64,000 bases of DNA from Chrysopilus asiliformis (lineage: Eukaryota > Arthropoda > Insecta > Diptera > Rhagionidae): NCBI GenBank assembly GCA_964034945.1, contig OZ035962.1, forward strand, positions 12,715,888 through 12,779,887. The letters are read 5' to 3'. Shown here piece by piece: positions 11,158 through 23,745 of the stretch (position 1 is its first letter; each line of letters begins with the position of its first letter). The notes beneath the pieces are model-generated. The model saw only the letters and a list, made by a program, of their open reading frames with translations. It ran no database searches and had not been told where the DNA came from. Both the position numbers and the translations under genes were made by a program.

Positions 11158-13338
11158 TTATGTCGTCGTCGTAGTATTTTCAATAGTAAAATAGTCTTCT
11201 GTTTTGAACACCGTCGGTGATTTGAATTCACCATTTTCTAGGTTTGTACTCGGTTTATTGCTAGATTTTGATTTGCTGAACAATGGTTTCAACAATCCCT
11301 GTAAACTATAATTGTTTATGCCTAATTCTTCTTCAGCAACTTCGACTGATTGCTCCAAAACTTTTAAATTATCATCAACGACATTGACGAATTTGTCTAG
11401 GCTGTCGATTCGATTGCAGAGTTGATCAAAGTCCTTTTGAAATGCCAGAGTCTGTGGAATGTTTTTTTGTATGATTGTGTGGCTATCGACTCTTACCTGG
11501 AAAAATAGGATTAAATTTTTAAGAATTTTGAGAACCTTTCAAATTGGGAATATGTTTTTACCGAATTGAGCAAACTTTCAAATTCTTCTAGTCTCGTTAA
11601 CATTTCCTCAATGTTTGTACTGATGGGACCAATCTAAAAAACAGTAAAAGACGTGAAATTATTATTTTTTACTTTCTTATACGAAGTCCTTATACTACGG
11701 ACTGTAGTCAAAAAATTATTGTTATCATGAATAATTTCGACCTCATCATTTCGCCTAAAAACATTTTTCGAGCTTTGTCATTCTGTGTACAAGATTTCTC
11801 AAAAATAACAAGAGCTAGAGCCACGAAATTTTACAATAATGTTTGATTCTAGAATAGGACGATCCTATCCGAAATTCGTTAAGTGGAAGTGACCAATACA
11901 GTGGTTTCTTAACAATTTCAATTCCGTTTTTCGCGATTTACTCCGAAACTACGCGCTTTTCAGTAGGATTAGGTATGATGAAAGTTCAAGACAGTAAAAT
12001 TTCTTACATTTTTGTCTTTTAGTAGAACTCATTATCTCAAACCGTTATCGAGATTTTATTTTGAAAGGATCAGTTTTTACGATTATCTCGAAAACGATTT
12101 GTTTTTCGGTGATTCCATGTGTGAGATGAATTAAAGAAAATGGGGATTCCTACAATTTTATCTTTTACCATTGTTCAATATATTTTACCGCAATCAGGAT
12201 ATTTCAGATTTGCTAAAAAAAAATGATGTTTTAATGTAAACTAATATTACATTTGTAGTGTATTGCGTCAGAACGTAAATTTCGTATAAGAAAGTCATGT
12301 GTTATTCCCATCAAATATTTTATATTTTAAGAATGTTGGGAAAATGAAAAACCGTAATCTTTTCGTGATAATAAAAAGTTATATTTAAGTCGTGTTTTAA
12401 AAGGTACTGCCCCTTTTAACTGTGCCTTTGCTCATGTGCAACCAACAATTAAAATTATTTGCTATTTCATGTAAAATTAATTACCATGATTTTTCCTGCA
12501 ATTCTAACGGCCGACGAAATATTTTAAACGGCTTTAAAACGTTAATGCGATTATACTCAACATATTGATGTTGCAATTCCTGTTCTTTTTCCTGAAAATT
12601 CGTAGGACCGAGGTCAAAAATACCGTTTTTGTGCTGACAGAGCAATGAGTCAGTTTTTTGACAGGGATTGAAATTATTTTTGTTGTTAAAATGATCTGCT
12701 TGTTTGTTGTTAAAATGATATGATTGTAATGGCTGGGTCCTCCCGGCCGCTTTCGTGTATCCGTGAGTGCATTTAGACCGGTGCTAGTTGACAGTCTTTT
12801 CAATGTAGCGCCGGTATAAATGCGTTGTACTTCCAGCAATGCCTGCTAGCTTAGCAGCGGTATTTTGGTACTGCTAACTCTTGTCGCTGACATAGATTTT
12901 TACTTTAAACTTACATTTGGATTTTATTTCTGCTTTTTCTAATACTTTGTGCCCTTTTCATACTATATTGCCAGTGGCAAGTTAGCTCGGTCTAAACGCG
13001 CCCCATGACTCGAAAGAGATAAATAACAGTTTGGGGACGTTGCCCTATGTTTTGTATGAGTATCTTTCTCTGATTTTTTTTTTAATTCATCAGTTTTTTT
13101 AATGTAGTTTGAGCAGAACTGACTAGCAATTTACTAAAAACGATTTACTGCTCATTTAATCAGTTTAATATTTATATTTTACTCTACATCTGGAAAATGT
13201 CCCTAGTCATTTTCAATTACCTGCCAAAACAAATACTTGAAAGCGCAACCTAATTGAATAGATATAAAAACAATTTACCTCTTTGCCCAAATCGGTTTTC
13301 AAGTACTGAGCGTAGTTTTCCGCTAATTCCTTCTCCAT
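11158..13338 (-). CDS. Bloc1s4: BLOC-1 subunit 4 (cappuccino homologue)
   Basis: Three exons on the minus strand, 13338-13279, 11633-11562 and 11496-11158, join in frame to give 156 residues starting MEKELAENYAQY. The protein is a small coiled-coil subunit of BLOC-1, which sorts cargo to lysosome-related organelles. Recognition rests on the segment MLTRLEEFESLLN (residues 31-43), the central helix with IDSLDKFVNVV, the EEELG motif and the C-terminal TVFKTEDYF, all aligning with the vertebrate subunit (TRLDEF, IDRLEAFV, VLFRTEDYF, from memory). Splice sites are GT/AG with phase 0 at both junctions. The gene was largely invisible as an ORF because of its small exons. It ends in a short Thr run. 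It is divergently arranged with SLC35C2, with 0.9 kb between start codons. Confidence 0.9.
11671..12295. mobile_element. R2 family element with 15-bp inverted ends, in BLOC1S4 intron
   Basis: ACTTTCTTATACGAA at 11671-11685 is perfectly mirrored by TTCGTATAAGAAAGT ending at 12295, giving a 625-bp unit. The interior carries the R2 phrases in reverse orientation, including GAGCTAGAGCCA and the repeated ATCTCGAAAACG. The same terminal sequence (CGTATAAGAAAGTA) closes the R2 copy at 35567 and occurs alone at about 51777-51790. This makes R2 look like a non-autonomous terminal-repeat element; its target duplication is unclear. Confidence 0.65.
12296..13278. other. Rest of BLOC1S4 intron 1
   Basis: About 1 kb of intron between the R2 element and the first coding exon. 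The only longer open frame (12534-12839, minus strand) has no recognisable domain and no splice support. I see no further element. Confidence 0.5.
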
Positions 13339-14236
13339 TTCCGTAAGTTTTTCTTAAATTTTCTATCACAATTTCATTTTCAGGTGCTGCAATCCAGACA
13401 CTTAGCTTACAGAATCCCACTTCGGAATGGAAATGTCAATTTTTGATTTGTGAAGTTGACTGCAGTATACGAACAAAATGATTTTGAAAAACAATCCATA
13501 TAGACTTCGCATACATATTAAAAAGGCATCGCCTCTTTCGTCGGAAAATGTTTACTTTTACAATTTTCTAATTAGGGTGAAGGAACCAATTTCTTATTTG
13601 AATTATTTGCGGAGGTTTAATGGAATTATACAATTTTAATTAAACACGATCCGTTTACGGAATGCATTTTAAATAGTAAATTTCGAAAGGTGTTCTTCCA
13701 CGAAAATTTTTATGGAAGAAAGTAAATACGAGTGTACAGTATTTTTTTTAATTTCTAGCCAATCGATTGCATCTAGAGGGGCAGTTTACCCTCTGTTGTG
13801 TTTGCACAAATTTTCATTAGTAGTTCATTTTTGTTGCTTGCTTGCGTGGAAAACCACAATGTGAAAATTTCTACCTGGAAAACGTGTAAAGAAGGTTCAA
13901 ATCAATTATATATTTTGTTGGTGATACTGGGATTATAGCCGCGACCGTAATTATCACATAAAGTTACGAGAGTCTGGAGTTGATAGCCACCAGATTTTTG
14001 GGTAATTTTTCTAATTGTCATTGATTAGTTTGTTTTGAAGAATCGTTTGACCAACAAAAAAAACCGAACATATGGGATAGAGGTGATTCGTTCATTGATC
14101 CACTACATTACAGAATAAGAAATTGTCCTCTGAAAAACATCAAAGTGAGTCCTGCGGATTTATTTTCCAGATGTATCAAAAACTGCTTCCACGAATAATC
14201 AATTTTTATTTTAGGGTTGACAGTGAGAGAGCAGCA
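13339..14236. promoter_or_regulatory. Divergent promoter region, BLOC1S4 / SLC35C2
   Basis: The start codons of the two divergent genes are 898 bp apart, so this interval must hold both transcription starts. On the SLC35C2 side a likely 5' UTR intron runs 14145-14214 (GTGAGT donor, TTTTATTTTAG acceptor, 70 nt), placing an untranslated exon before 14145. No clear TATA box was identified. Confidence 0.6.
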
Positions 14237-17200
14237 ATGACTTTACCAAAGTACGAACGCCTCGGGAAACCTAATCGCGAAGCATACGACGAGGAAGTCG
14301 ACAATATCGAAAGCGAGATTAAAATTGAGTCCAACTCGAAGCGACCAACTCACCGACCGAAAATAATACATTTGGCTATAATTGCAACACTAGGACTGAT
14401 TGTTCTCTACTTGTCACTTTCGATATGTTTAACATTCTATCAAGGATGGCTTCTCAAGGTAATTGTCGGGATTTACAGCACCATCTTCCGCCTTGTTTAC
14501 CTTAAAACCGCGTCACTCACTGGCAAGTGATGTCTACAACTACGACCTGCTCAGTCTGGTCAAAAACCCCCTGAGGCATATGACCTTTTACGCTTTTTTT
14601 TATAGTTTTCATCTTTTCTGTGGTCGAACTAATTGGCCCGGAGGAGGAAAATTATGTCTAAGAATAGGAAATCAATTATCCAGTTTTCTTCATGGCCAAT
14701 CGTAAGAAATCAATAGGTATTGCGCTCTTTGATCTAAAACCTTTAACCGCCAACGCGACTTTCGATTTCATTCGGTTTTCATGAAAATCTGATGTTGTTT
14801 TCCATTTGATGTTGGTTTCCTATCGCTTGCAATTGTAAACAAATTTTACAGAAATTTGATTCACAAGAGTTCTAGTCTGATAAACTTAATCCCTTTTGGC
14901 GCCCATCAAGGTCATGAAAGTTTGTTTTCCAAGCCGCTATTTTTAAAATTAGTCATTAAACACAAGGAAAGCTTGGGGGCAATCGTTAAATATTCTATAT
15001 GAATTTATGTATCGATTAGACATACATAAGTTGTAGTTTTTTTCATTAAAATGTCACTTGAAAACATATTCTGCCAAACATATAAAAAAAAAATGCGGAA
15101 ATTTTAATGGTAAGACATGAAAAAAACCTTAATTTATGTCTAATCGAGACAAAGTTTGGGACCTGTCCCAATTTTGATAGAAAACTTTCCATTTATATGA
15201 AGGAGAGTTGAAAGAGTGTCTTGATAGGAATTTGATGTATGGAAGAGTTATGCAAATTCATATTCTAAACACATTTTGTTCTTTCATACGACGGTGAGAG
15301 GAAATAACAACAAAAAAAACTATTACATTTATATAGGGGAGGGGGGAAAATAGTCTGATTTGCACGTTCAAGAACTTAGCTCTACTTTCCACGAGAAACG
15401 GATTTGTGTGAAATTCCAGGTCTCGAGCGGATAGAACTACAGACAGACAGGCAAAATTTGGTTCACTTCGACTACGACAACCCCAAGGGCTCGCAGTCAA
15501 TGACTTGCTGCGCATTTTTTGTCAGCACAAACAGATAAAACCAAAAATTCAAACCCTGCGGCTTTTCTTCGACATGCCTTTCAAAATTTTCAGTCACAGA
15601 AAATTAATTTTCATAGTATTTTTTTTGTGTATGGGGAAGATGCGCCAAGCACCGGTTTTACCCCGGGTGCCTCTCTGCACTACTGACCAATGATTTATGG
15701 GTCAGCAAAACAGTTCTCAAGCTAGAGCAACTTTTATTGCAAATAATTAATTCCTCAGAATCGATTGAGTAAAAAAAGTCCTCAGAATCGATTGAGTGGA
15801 TAAGTCTACGCACCTATGCTAGTTCCGCCCCGTACGACACTGACAGAGATGAAAGTTTTTCATTCTAAATACACTGAAGTAAATAAATTTTTGTCCCATA
15901 TAAAATCTGCAATTTATTTAGAAACTAGAGCTGTTGAAAAGCGTGTTTTTCTGGGAGCGTGTAGCCGCCGTTTTAGGAACCGAAAACCCGGATAACAGTT
16001 TTTCGCAGAACCGGTTCCTCGAAGTTTCAACAGCCCTATTAGGAACACATCAAATATCTCAAATGCGTCGACGAAAAGTCAGAATAAAACTGAAATTTCT
16101 GCAATGAATAACCAATGGTAGCTTCCAATCGTAGTCTTTTTTGTATAAACATTTGCTAACGTTCACACACGACTCAAACGAAATATAAACGATCTTTACG
16201 AAATATTTTCTGAAATCATTGCAATTTGACATCATTTATCAGTAATTGAATTGGTTACATTACAAATATTTAATCGCTTTGATTACCCATCAAAGTTGAC
16301 ATTTGCAAAAAAGTTAATTGATTTAATTTTTCCCTGATTTGTTTTTTGCAGGATTTAAAATTTCCACTTACAATTGTACTTTACCATCTAGTGGTTAAGC
16401 TAGTCATGTCGACAATTGTCAGAACGATCTACAAATGCTCAACGGGAAAATCACGAGTGGTTCTGGATTGGCGGACATCAGTGAAAAAAATGGCCCCCCC
16501 AGGATTAGCGAGCGGCATCGATATTGGATTCTCCAATTGGGGATTGGAACTTGTTAATATTTCCCTTTATACTATGACCAAATCTTCAACAATTATTTTT
16601 ATATTGTTTTTCGCTATACTTCTTGGATTAGAGAAAAAGGTAAATGTTGCTATTGTTAGGAAGACTTTTTTAATTGCTTTACTAAATTTGTTTCTTTTTT
16701 GTTGTTGCAGAGCTGGTCTCTTGTGTTTATTGTTGTTATGATTGCTGGAGGTTTATTCATGTTCACGTACAAATCAACACAATTTGATGCATTTGGTTTT
16801 GCATTTCTACTGTTCGCATCTTTGGCGAGTGGCATACGATGGAGTTTGGCCCAATTGGTTATGCAAAAATGGAAACTTGGTCTTCATAATCCTGTCGATA
16901 TGATTTTTCATATGCAACCATGGATGATTTTATCTATTTTACCATTCACACTTGGATTTGAAGGTAATTTGTTTAGGAATTAATTTTAGGTCGTGTGAAA
17001 ATTAACAAATCCGTGGTGTTTTCTATAGTTCGAAATGCAGGTGAACTAAAAATTCTATTATATTTTGATTTTGATTTTTAAAAATGTATATAAAAACCAT
17101 GAATCAGAGATGATTCAATGGCTAAACGCAAAAATGTTTATAAATTTGGTTACAGGATGAGATTTTAGACAAAAAAAAATTGATAAACATGTTATGTTAA

Positions 17201-17811
17201 CTTACAGGACATAAAGTACTGGAGGCAATTCAAAGAATTCCCGAAACACCAACTGAGGAAATCGTTTTTCTCTTTATAAAAGTGTCGATCGGAGCTATGA
17301 TTGCTTTCATAATGGAAATCAGCGAATTTCTAGTACTATCCTACACGTCAAGTTTAACATTGTCCATAGCGGGAATTTTCAAGGTTTGTTTTTCGAAATT
17401 TTCATTAAAATTTAAATAAATTATGGTGTAATTTTTTTTCATCTTTTCTCTCTACAGGACATTTGCCAATTGGTTCTTGCTGTTGAATTGAACGGTGATC
17501 AACTGAGTCTACTTAATATTCTTGGCTTGATATTATGCCTGGGCGGTATATGTTGCCATGTTATACATAAGTATTCAGTTTTCGCATCAGGTAAAAGTGA
17601 GGAGGTCGTTTTCGCCATTGATCGTGACCAGCAGATGAATGAAAATAAGACAAATGTAAAATTCCGTAAGCATGTCGGACAAAATATTCCACTATTAGAC
17701 TCAAATGAATTAAATCATTCCGATTCGGATGATTCACCAAACGGTGATAATCGCAATCCATCTGAAATCCTTCACGATGTGTTGAAGCGAAGGGATTCAG
17801 GGAAGAGATAG
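14237..17811 (+). CDS. Slc35c2: Solute carrier family 35 member C2 (nucleotide-sugar transporter-like)
   Basis: Five coding exons, 14237-14458, 16352-16639, 16711-16963, 17208-17383 and 17458-17811, give 430 residues with matching splice phases. The start is the first ATG after the 5' UTR intron; a TTG-initiated upstream extension is not credible. The protein is a ~10-helix membrane transporter of the SLC35/triose-phosphate translocator superfamily, expected in the Golgi/ER-Golgi compartment; the vertebrate protein influences Notch fucosylation (family knowledge). Diagnostic stretches include FPLTIVLYH, GLASGIDIGFSNW, LYTMTKSSTIIFIL, ASGIRWSLAQL, NPVDMIFHMQPWM and LTLSIAGIFKDICQL. A hydrophilic N-terminus of ~45 residues and an acidic, Ser/Asp-rich tail flank the membrane core. 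Intron 1 is large (1.9 kb) and carries repeats; the others are 71-244 bp. Confidence 0.94.
14459..16351 (+). other. SLC35C2 intron 1, repeat-bearing
   Basis: No coding sequence is seen. Part of it (about 15330-15490) resembles the R1/R2 repeat vocabulary: poly-G tract after TATAGGGG, GAGAAACGGATTTGTG, a CAGACAGACAGG run. A 23-bp phrase containing CCTCAGAATCGATTGAGT is duplicated at about 15752-15800. An inverted-end element lies at 15928-16036. Confidence 0.6.
15928..16036. mobile_element. Small TA-flanked inverted-repeat element
   Basis: GAGCTGTTGAAA at the left matches the reverse complement of TTTCAACAGCCC at the right with one mismatch. Both ends are bordered by TA (15926-15927, 16037-16038). 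The interior GAACCGAAAACCCGG / CCGGTTC blocks add partial internal symmetry. Confidence 0.6.
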
Positions 17812-18743
17812 CTCTTTCAGTTTTTCAATTTCTTTAATTTCTTCTATACCTAATTTAATTAACACTTTTTTTTATCGTTTGTACCAGCGAAATTTGGGGA
17901 ATTTGGGCTCGATTTAAATTAACTTAAAAAATCATTGCCCAAAAAAAGTTACAGATTTCATACCGTACAAACGATTCTCAAAAGAAACAAAGAAAAACAT
18001 TTTTGAAATCATTTACTTTTAATTTAAATCATTTTCAAAGAAAAATTGAAATTTCGAAGCGAGAGATTGAGAGTTGAATATGAAATTTAAACAACAGATA
18101 GAGAAGAGTGTCAATTTTAATTTTGATCATTTACTTTTATGTCGATAAACTGTGATTACAGGAGATAAATATATATAAAAGCAAACTTAAACAAAGCTAA
18201 ATCACTCGTAATTTAGCTTTGTAGCATCAAATAAAAAGAAACGCTATTTCATTATATATTTTGAATACATACGAGTATAAATATAAAATTATTATGATTT
18301 TGCTTTGTCAATTTTTTACGAATATTTCTTTTCCGATTGTCTTTAAGCATTTAAACACAACGAAACTAATGGACTTTTCAAGAACATTTTGTTTTTGTTG
18401 TTGAATTTTGTCAATCTAAGACTTAAATTTAATTTAATTTGTTTTGTTGTTTGTTTTAGGGAAAATATCGAGCGGCAGATGCGTGTTTCTGGAGATTTTT
18501 TTTTTAATTTTTCGGTTGCAGAGTCAGAAAATTGTATGTCTGCGATGAGTTTTGCAATATGTTGCAAAGAGCTTTCATTCCATATGATTTTAAAAAAAGG
18601 TTTAGATTAAGACATAAATTCTGCTTATGGTAATGTACTCCTAGACAGATTTTTTCAATACATTTTTCACTTTTTTTCAAAATAATCTCTATTTTATCGC
18701 ATCGTTTCTATTTAGTTTAGTGTTTTATTAGAACCGAAATTTT

Positions 18744-18786
18744 GTAATGTCCGTTTTTAAGCCCACAACTTAAAAACGGACATTAC
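18744..18786. repeat. Perfect 18-bp hairpin
   Basis: GTAATGTCCGTTTTTAAG is followed after a 7-nt loop by its exact reverse complement ending at 18786. It lies about 0.9 kb beyond the SLC35C2 stop. The stem could be a transcript hairpin or a minimal foldback element; nothing further distinguishes these. Confidence 0.7.
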
Positions 18787-19629
18787 TATTTGGAGAAAAA
18801 TGTTTTTTTCTAGTAAAATTTTGCAGACTAAACCTCTTGAGCGGGCACTTATTCCAACATGAACTTTCCGACGCAAAATTGGAGAAATTTTTATTATCGT
18901 TCTTGAGGCGACACAGCATCTTCAAGGACTATCTTTCCCGCAGTCTTTTAGAAGGTGTACTATAGAGTCTAATGATCGTGCACGGATTCGGCTCCCTTCT
19001 TTCCCATATTATACCAATATGTGTGACCAATTTTTAAGTTAGTCCAGACGCTAAAGTGGCAGTCTGAGTTTATAAAACACGTGAGAAATAGGTTCGCGAT
19101 GCTATGTCGCTTTCCACGAGTTTCAAAAACCACTTCTTTACAAACGCAGTACGCTTTGTACATAGGCCTCGTTTCCACTGAAAATGAGTAGCAAAAATTT
19201 GGCTCCCAGCGCGTGATTTATCAAGTAGCAGCACCTGAAATTCGTAAAATGTATTGTTTAAAATTCATAATCATTTGAATTGTTTTTATCTTGACTGCAA
19301 CATAGTATGGTATATTTCTAGGAAATTAGTATAGCTAGCCCAAAGCTTTAGTTTATATTAATACGAACCTGTGGACCAGTTTTTTTTATTTTTTTTATAC
19401 ATTCAGCCAGAGCTTAGAGGAAAACCCTTTAATACCGAAGCACAGCTTAGGGTGATCGGAAGAACGCAAGGATATGTCGGTTTTTTTCTCCTTGAACTTT
19501 AAAAACGATTCTCGCGACCCTGTACCGAAAAACGATTTTAGCAGAGGTGAAAATCGGTTTTTCCTGGACCGAACAAAAAACCACTGAACCATTCAAATTT
19601 TAGTGAACCGAACCCGAACCACATCTAAA

Positions 19630-19989
19630 GGTGCCGCTCCACATGAGAGTAAATACGTGAGTAGCTCTCAAAAACTCTCGAGACTTACTCGCAGGAAGTT
19701 GTCCATTTGAGATTTAATTTCGGCGATTTTTCTCTTTTCAAGACCAATATCTTGATTTTTTTGACATCTTGCTTTGGCGAGTTCTGGAGAGCTACTAGCG
19801 AAATTCAAACGCCGTTCGTATCTGGCGAGCAACTCTCCGAGAGTTCAGTGGGTGCGTGTCGAGTAAAGAGTAGAATCACTTGACAGCTCGCAGAAACTAG
19901 CTCGCGAGTTTCTGCGAGCGACTCTCAGAGATGTGTCCATTTGCGAGTAGCTGCTATCGCCGGCATTTACTCTCATGTGGAGCGGCACC
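19630..19989. mobile_element. Miniature element with 25-bp perfect inverted ends
   Basis: GGTGCCGCTCCACATGAGAG at the left, continuing TAAAT, is mirrored exactly at the right end (ATTTACTCTCATGTGGAGCG...). The 360-bp interior is rich in degenerate GCGAG/CTCGC phrases (for example GCTCGCGAGTTTCTGCGAGC), giving subterminal repeats typical of transposase binding sites. No target duplication is obvious, so the superfamily is not assigned. Confidence 0.8.
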
Positions 19990-20019
19990 ACAACACAGCT
20001 TAATCCACCTAACGGTGGG

Positions 20020-20410
20020 ATGATACCTTTCTTACATAATCAAACTTCATATTATGATTATAATTGGGTATAATGTTGAATTTTTTTACACGAAAACATT
20101 GAGAATCTCGAGAACCGATTGAAAATTTGGCATTTTATCAAAACATAAACTTCTTTCGCAAATGAGAAACATTGAACCACCCTTCCCCCCTCTCCCACAA
20201 GAATGGAAAACATTTTTACACTTTTCTTGAAAACGGTTCTCTTTTTCCAAAATCGCAAAATCGCATTCCATATGGTTCTTGGAACGATGACAGCTTTGGA
20301 ATGCAAAAAAACTGCTCAATTTGTAAATATTCCAGGAGCAAGCAGGGTCCCGTTATAATATCGACTTTTCTAGTGATTTTAATACCTTTCTTATATGTGA
20401 GAAAGCTAAA
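20020..20410. repeat. R4 family dispersed repeat
   Basis: This copy contains ATACCTTTCTTACATAA at one end, ATACCTTTCTTATATGTG at the other, and between them GAATCTCGAGAACCG, GGCATTTTATCAAAACAT and CTTCCCCCCTCTCCCAC. A related two-unit copy lies at 39735-40110. Its vocabulary overlaps R1-R3. Confidence 0.6.
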
Positions 20411-22779
20411 CCGCCTAAATGTCGTTGGCTGTTTGATATATAATTTATGGTATACGAAATTATTAAGAGTTTCCGTATTTTGAGAATATCATCGAATAGG
20501 ATTTAAGACACAAAGATAATAACGAAAATCACGTTTATTTTTGATTTAATTATTTTATGTTTTAATAATTGAACTGAATTTATTGAAAAAATGATTATAA
20601 AGTTAATATGAATCAAAATAGTTCTAAAAATCAATATTTTCGAAAAAAAAAATTTTTTTTTTTACTTCATTCGTCGACACATGGAATTCTGTCGGAGAAC
20701 AAAACCTATACCCGCACATATTTTTAATCGCATTTAACATTTAATTAAAACCCAATAAAATTTCGAACATTTTTAGTTTTTTGACAGATATTACCGTAAG
20801 AAAAAAATCTCCAATAAACACTGACCGTCTGCATTTAAATCTAAATAATTCTTTTGAATAAATTTTCATTAATTTATTATTTCTATGTATGCTCAATTAA
20901 ACATCTGCTTTTGTTTATATACATATTTGTTTATTATTTAATTGTTATTTAGTAAAAAATAAAACTATTCATACTTCGTTGAATGTTCTCGCTTGAACAC
21001 AAAAACTACTTAAATGAAAGAAATTACCGTTTTTGAATCATCTTGTAAAAGTTTTTTGATTAGAATTTTTTTAACTAATGCATTTACGAGTATATTATTG
21101 CTAGATAAAAGCAAATGTAACATTAGATCTTCATTAATAAGTACAACATTTAAAAAAAAGAAAGGTTAAACTACAATACAAAAAAGATATATAAAATATT
21201 AATAACAGTTTTGTATTTTTCTACTTGTATACATATCTCTTCATTAAGCTATCACTAAAAATACGAGTATGCAAGAGAAAGTCAATCAATTGATTTTATT
21301 TTCATTCCCAATAGAAATACTGTTGAACTAAATTTATTTGTTATGAAAAATTAATTTACGAAAATTGTTATTGAAAGTAATACCTACTTATTAGGAAATC
21401 ACATTTAATGTTGTTTTCTTTTTAGGGTTTAGAAATATATAATTATATTGCGTATAAAATGTTTTAAAAAAAATATAGGCATTTTTTTCATTCGTAAATG
21501 CTGTTTGTACCAACGAATTGTAATCGATTAAGTTGTACTTACTTTCAAAAAAGATCAAAATTTGTTTGAGAAAATTCCCTAAGTAGAACTTAAATTTTTT
21601 ATGTCCCATATATGCAAATAGCCCTAAGTTATATAACAAAGTAAATTTAGAAAACATTAGTTAAAGGTTCCTATTGGCACATTTAAGTTTTCGATACAGA
21701 TTGGGGAAAAATTGACTACATCTATTGTAAATTTTCATAAAAAATAAGAGGAAAAAGGTTTTTGAAACACATTTTAAAAGTTTTCATAAAAACAAACAAA
21801 ACTGTGGCAAAAAGCTATGGCTGGAATATTCTTTAAAATTTAAAAGTCTCATATTTATTATGATAGTTTACATTTCGTTGAACTGCCCCAACTATAATTA
21901 AATACAAAAAGCAAAAAAGAAGTCTATTAAAAAATCTATTAATTTTCAGATTAACCAAAAAATTGTCCAGTGATAAAAAAAAACATTTGAAAAATAGTAA
22001 AAACCAATAAAGTCACTACTTACATGTTAACAAAAGAAAAAAACATGAAATTGGTTGTATTTTAAATATAGGCCATATACACCAAAAAATGAATCATTTA
22101 TGAAACGAAGCAGTCGATAATATAGGTAAGAGAGAAAAAATATGGGTAACGATCATTAGGTTTCTGACTGATTTTCACAAATATTTTTTATTTAAACTAA
22201 TTTTTCCATTTTAGTTTTATTAAAATATACTACTGCATAAATGAAATGTTACAAAAAAAATAAATTTTTGATTGCTATGTATATTGTGTATTTTATAATA
22301 CAACATGATAAATCTTTGTATTTTTAAAAAGTAAAATATTATTATATATTTGTCAAAGAAAATTATTGAACATTTATTTTGTGTTTTATTGTAAACCTGA
22401 GGGAACGTGAGCTTTTGCCAAAATATTAGCGTGGTCATGCTTTTGGCACAACTACGTCAGTATTTTTAAAACAAAATGGCGGCGATTAAAGTTTAAAAAA
22501 ATCATTAGTTATTGAAAAATAACACTGTTTTTAATCCGATCTGCAGTGCAATGATGTATTATGAAATGTGGAGATGACAGACATTTTTTATTCCAATATT
22601 TCCAGTCAAACTTTCAAGAGTTGAAGAAAATTCGCTTTTTTACTTACATAAAAATATTTCTTCAGAAATCTGCTACCCAAATACCACTCATTTATGGCAG
22701 ATCCGGCTCTGCATTAAATCTGTGTTCTTAAATATTTCTTCGTCGATAGACGGATGTGGTTTTAGTGTAATAGTTATAG

Positions 22780-23017
22780 ATTTTTACTTTCCTCTGCCGT
22801 ACAGAGAAAGTATTGTCTTCTTAACGGAGACCGCCTTAACGGAGACAGATTCGAGAACGGGGGCAGATAGAAACTTTCTCACTAGTACAAAATCCGTTTC
22901 AGGAAAAATTATGAGGATGTCCGTGCATCTGTCTGTCAGTCTGTCCGTTTTAACTATCTTAAATAACTGGAGAACGCGTTGAGCTAACGACTTGAAATAT
23001 ACATACATGAGTTTTAC
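22780..23017. repeat. R3 family dispersed repeat (fragment)
   Basis: Phrases TTACTTTCCTCTGC, AACGGAGAC, AAATCCGTTTCAGG, GAGGATGTCCGTGCATCTGT and a CTGTCTGTCAGTCTGTCC run recur in reverse order at about 53800-54420, and partly at 27030-27420 and 60560-60720. It is directly followed by the foldback element at 23029, which appears to have inserted into it. Confidence 0.65.
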
Positions 23018-23028
23018 GAAAGTCGTAG

Positions 23029-23342
23029 CACAAACAAGTATATACAGATAACCAATGCCGATAGTAGCATCTGTACCCATTTTTAGCTCGTAGCCGACAG
23101 TCGTAGCTGACAAAACGAAATGAGAAAATGCCAAAACCAACCGACTGCGATCGTTTGCTAGATATCCTCTTCCCTTTCTGCCTTTCGGCGATTAAATAGA
23201 ATGTTTCACGATCGTAGTCATCGCAGTCGGTTCGATTCGGCATTTTCTTATTGCGTTTTGTCAGCTACGACTGTCGGCTACGAGCTAAAAATGGGTACAG
23301 ATGCTACTATGGGCATTGGTTATCTGTATATACTTGTTTGTG
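23029..23342. mobile_element. Foldback element with ~120-bp inverted arms
   Basis: The left arm 23029-23153, starting CACAAACAAGTATATACAGA, matches the reverse complement of the right arm 23219-23342 with few differences, leaving a ~65-bp spacer. Arms include the phrase GTAGCCGACAGTCGTAGCTG. It encodes nothing. R3-type sequence on both sides suggests insertion into an R3 copy. Confidence 0.82.
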
Positions 23343-23432
23343 GTCGTAGTTTTTTATCAACGTTTGGAAAAGTAACCTTAGCTACCTCCCATACCATTTT
23401 TTTTTTCAAAATTTCAAAATTCAGTTTTTTTG

Positions 23433-23745
23433 AAAAATCAGTTTTTTGAAAATTTCTCGATACTTTTGCGCTTTTTAGAAAAAATGAATATAAAAAAATT
23501 TAAAGGATATAAAATTTTCTCCATTTGTCGCTTTACCGGTTTTTACGTATCTGCAACAGTTTGCAAGATATTTAAAAAAAAATACATAGGTTTTTTGAAA
23601 ATTTCTCTGAAACTATGCGATTTTATGAAAAAATGCATATAACCAAATTTAAAGGAAATAAAATTTCCAGCATCTTATTCCTTTATCGGTTTTTACGTAT
23701 CTTTAACGGTTCTTGAGATATTTGAAAAAAATATATTTTTTACAT
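23433..23745. repeat. R3-type tandem units (two, ~155 bp each)
   Basis: Two successive units each run TTTTTTGAAAATTTCTC, then AAATTTAAAGGA-ATAAAATTT, then CGGTTTTTACGTATCT, then AAGATATTT or GAGATATTT. They are imperfect head-to-tail copies. The same modular pattern recurs, in a diverged form, at about 53860-54135. Confidence 0.6.

Noticed and set aside
12534..12839. 101-codon minus-strand open frame in the BLOC1S4 intron
   Set aside because: No recognisable domain, no splice signals, and it sits inside an intron of a well-supported gene on the same strand.
14123..14236. Upstream extension of SLC35C2 starting at a TTG
   Set aside because: It has no ATG start, runs through a clear GTGAGT donor and an AG acceptor, and the extra residues are not family-like.
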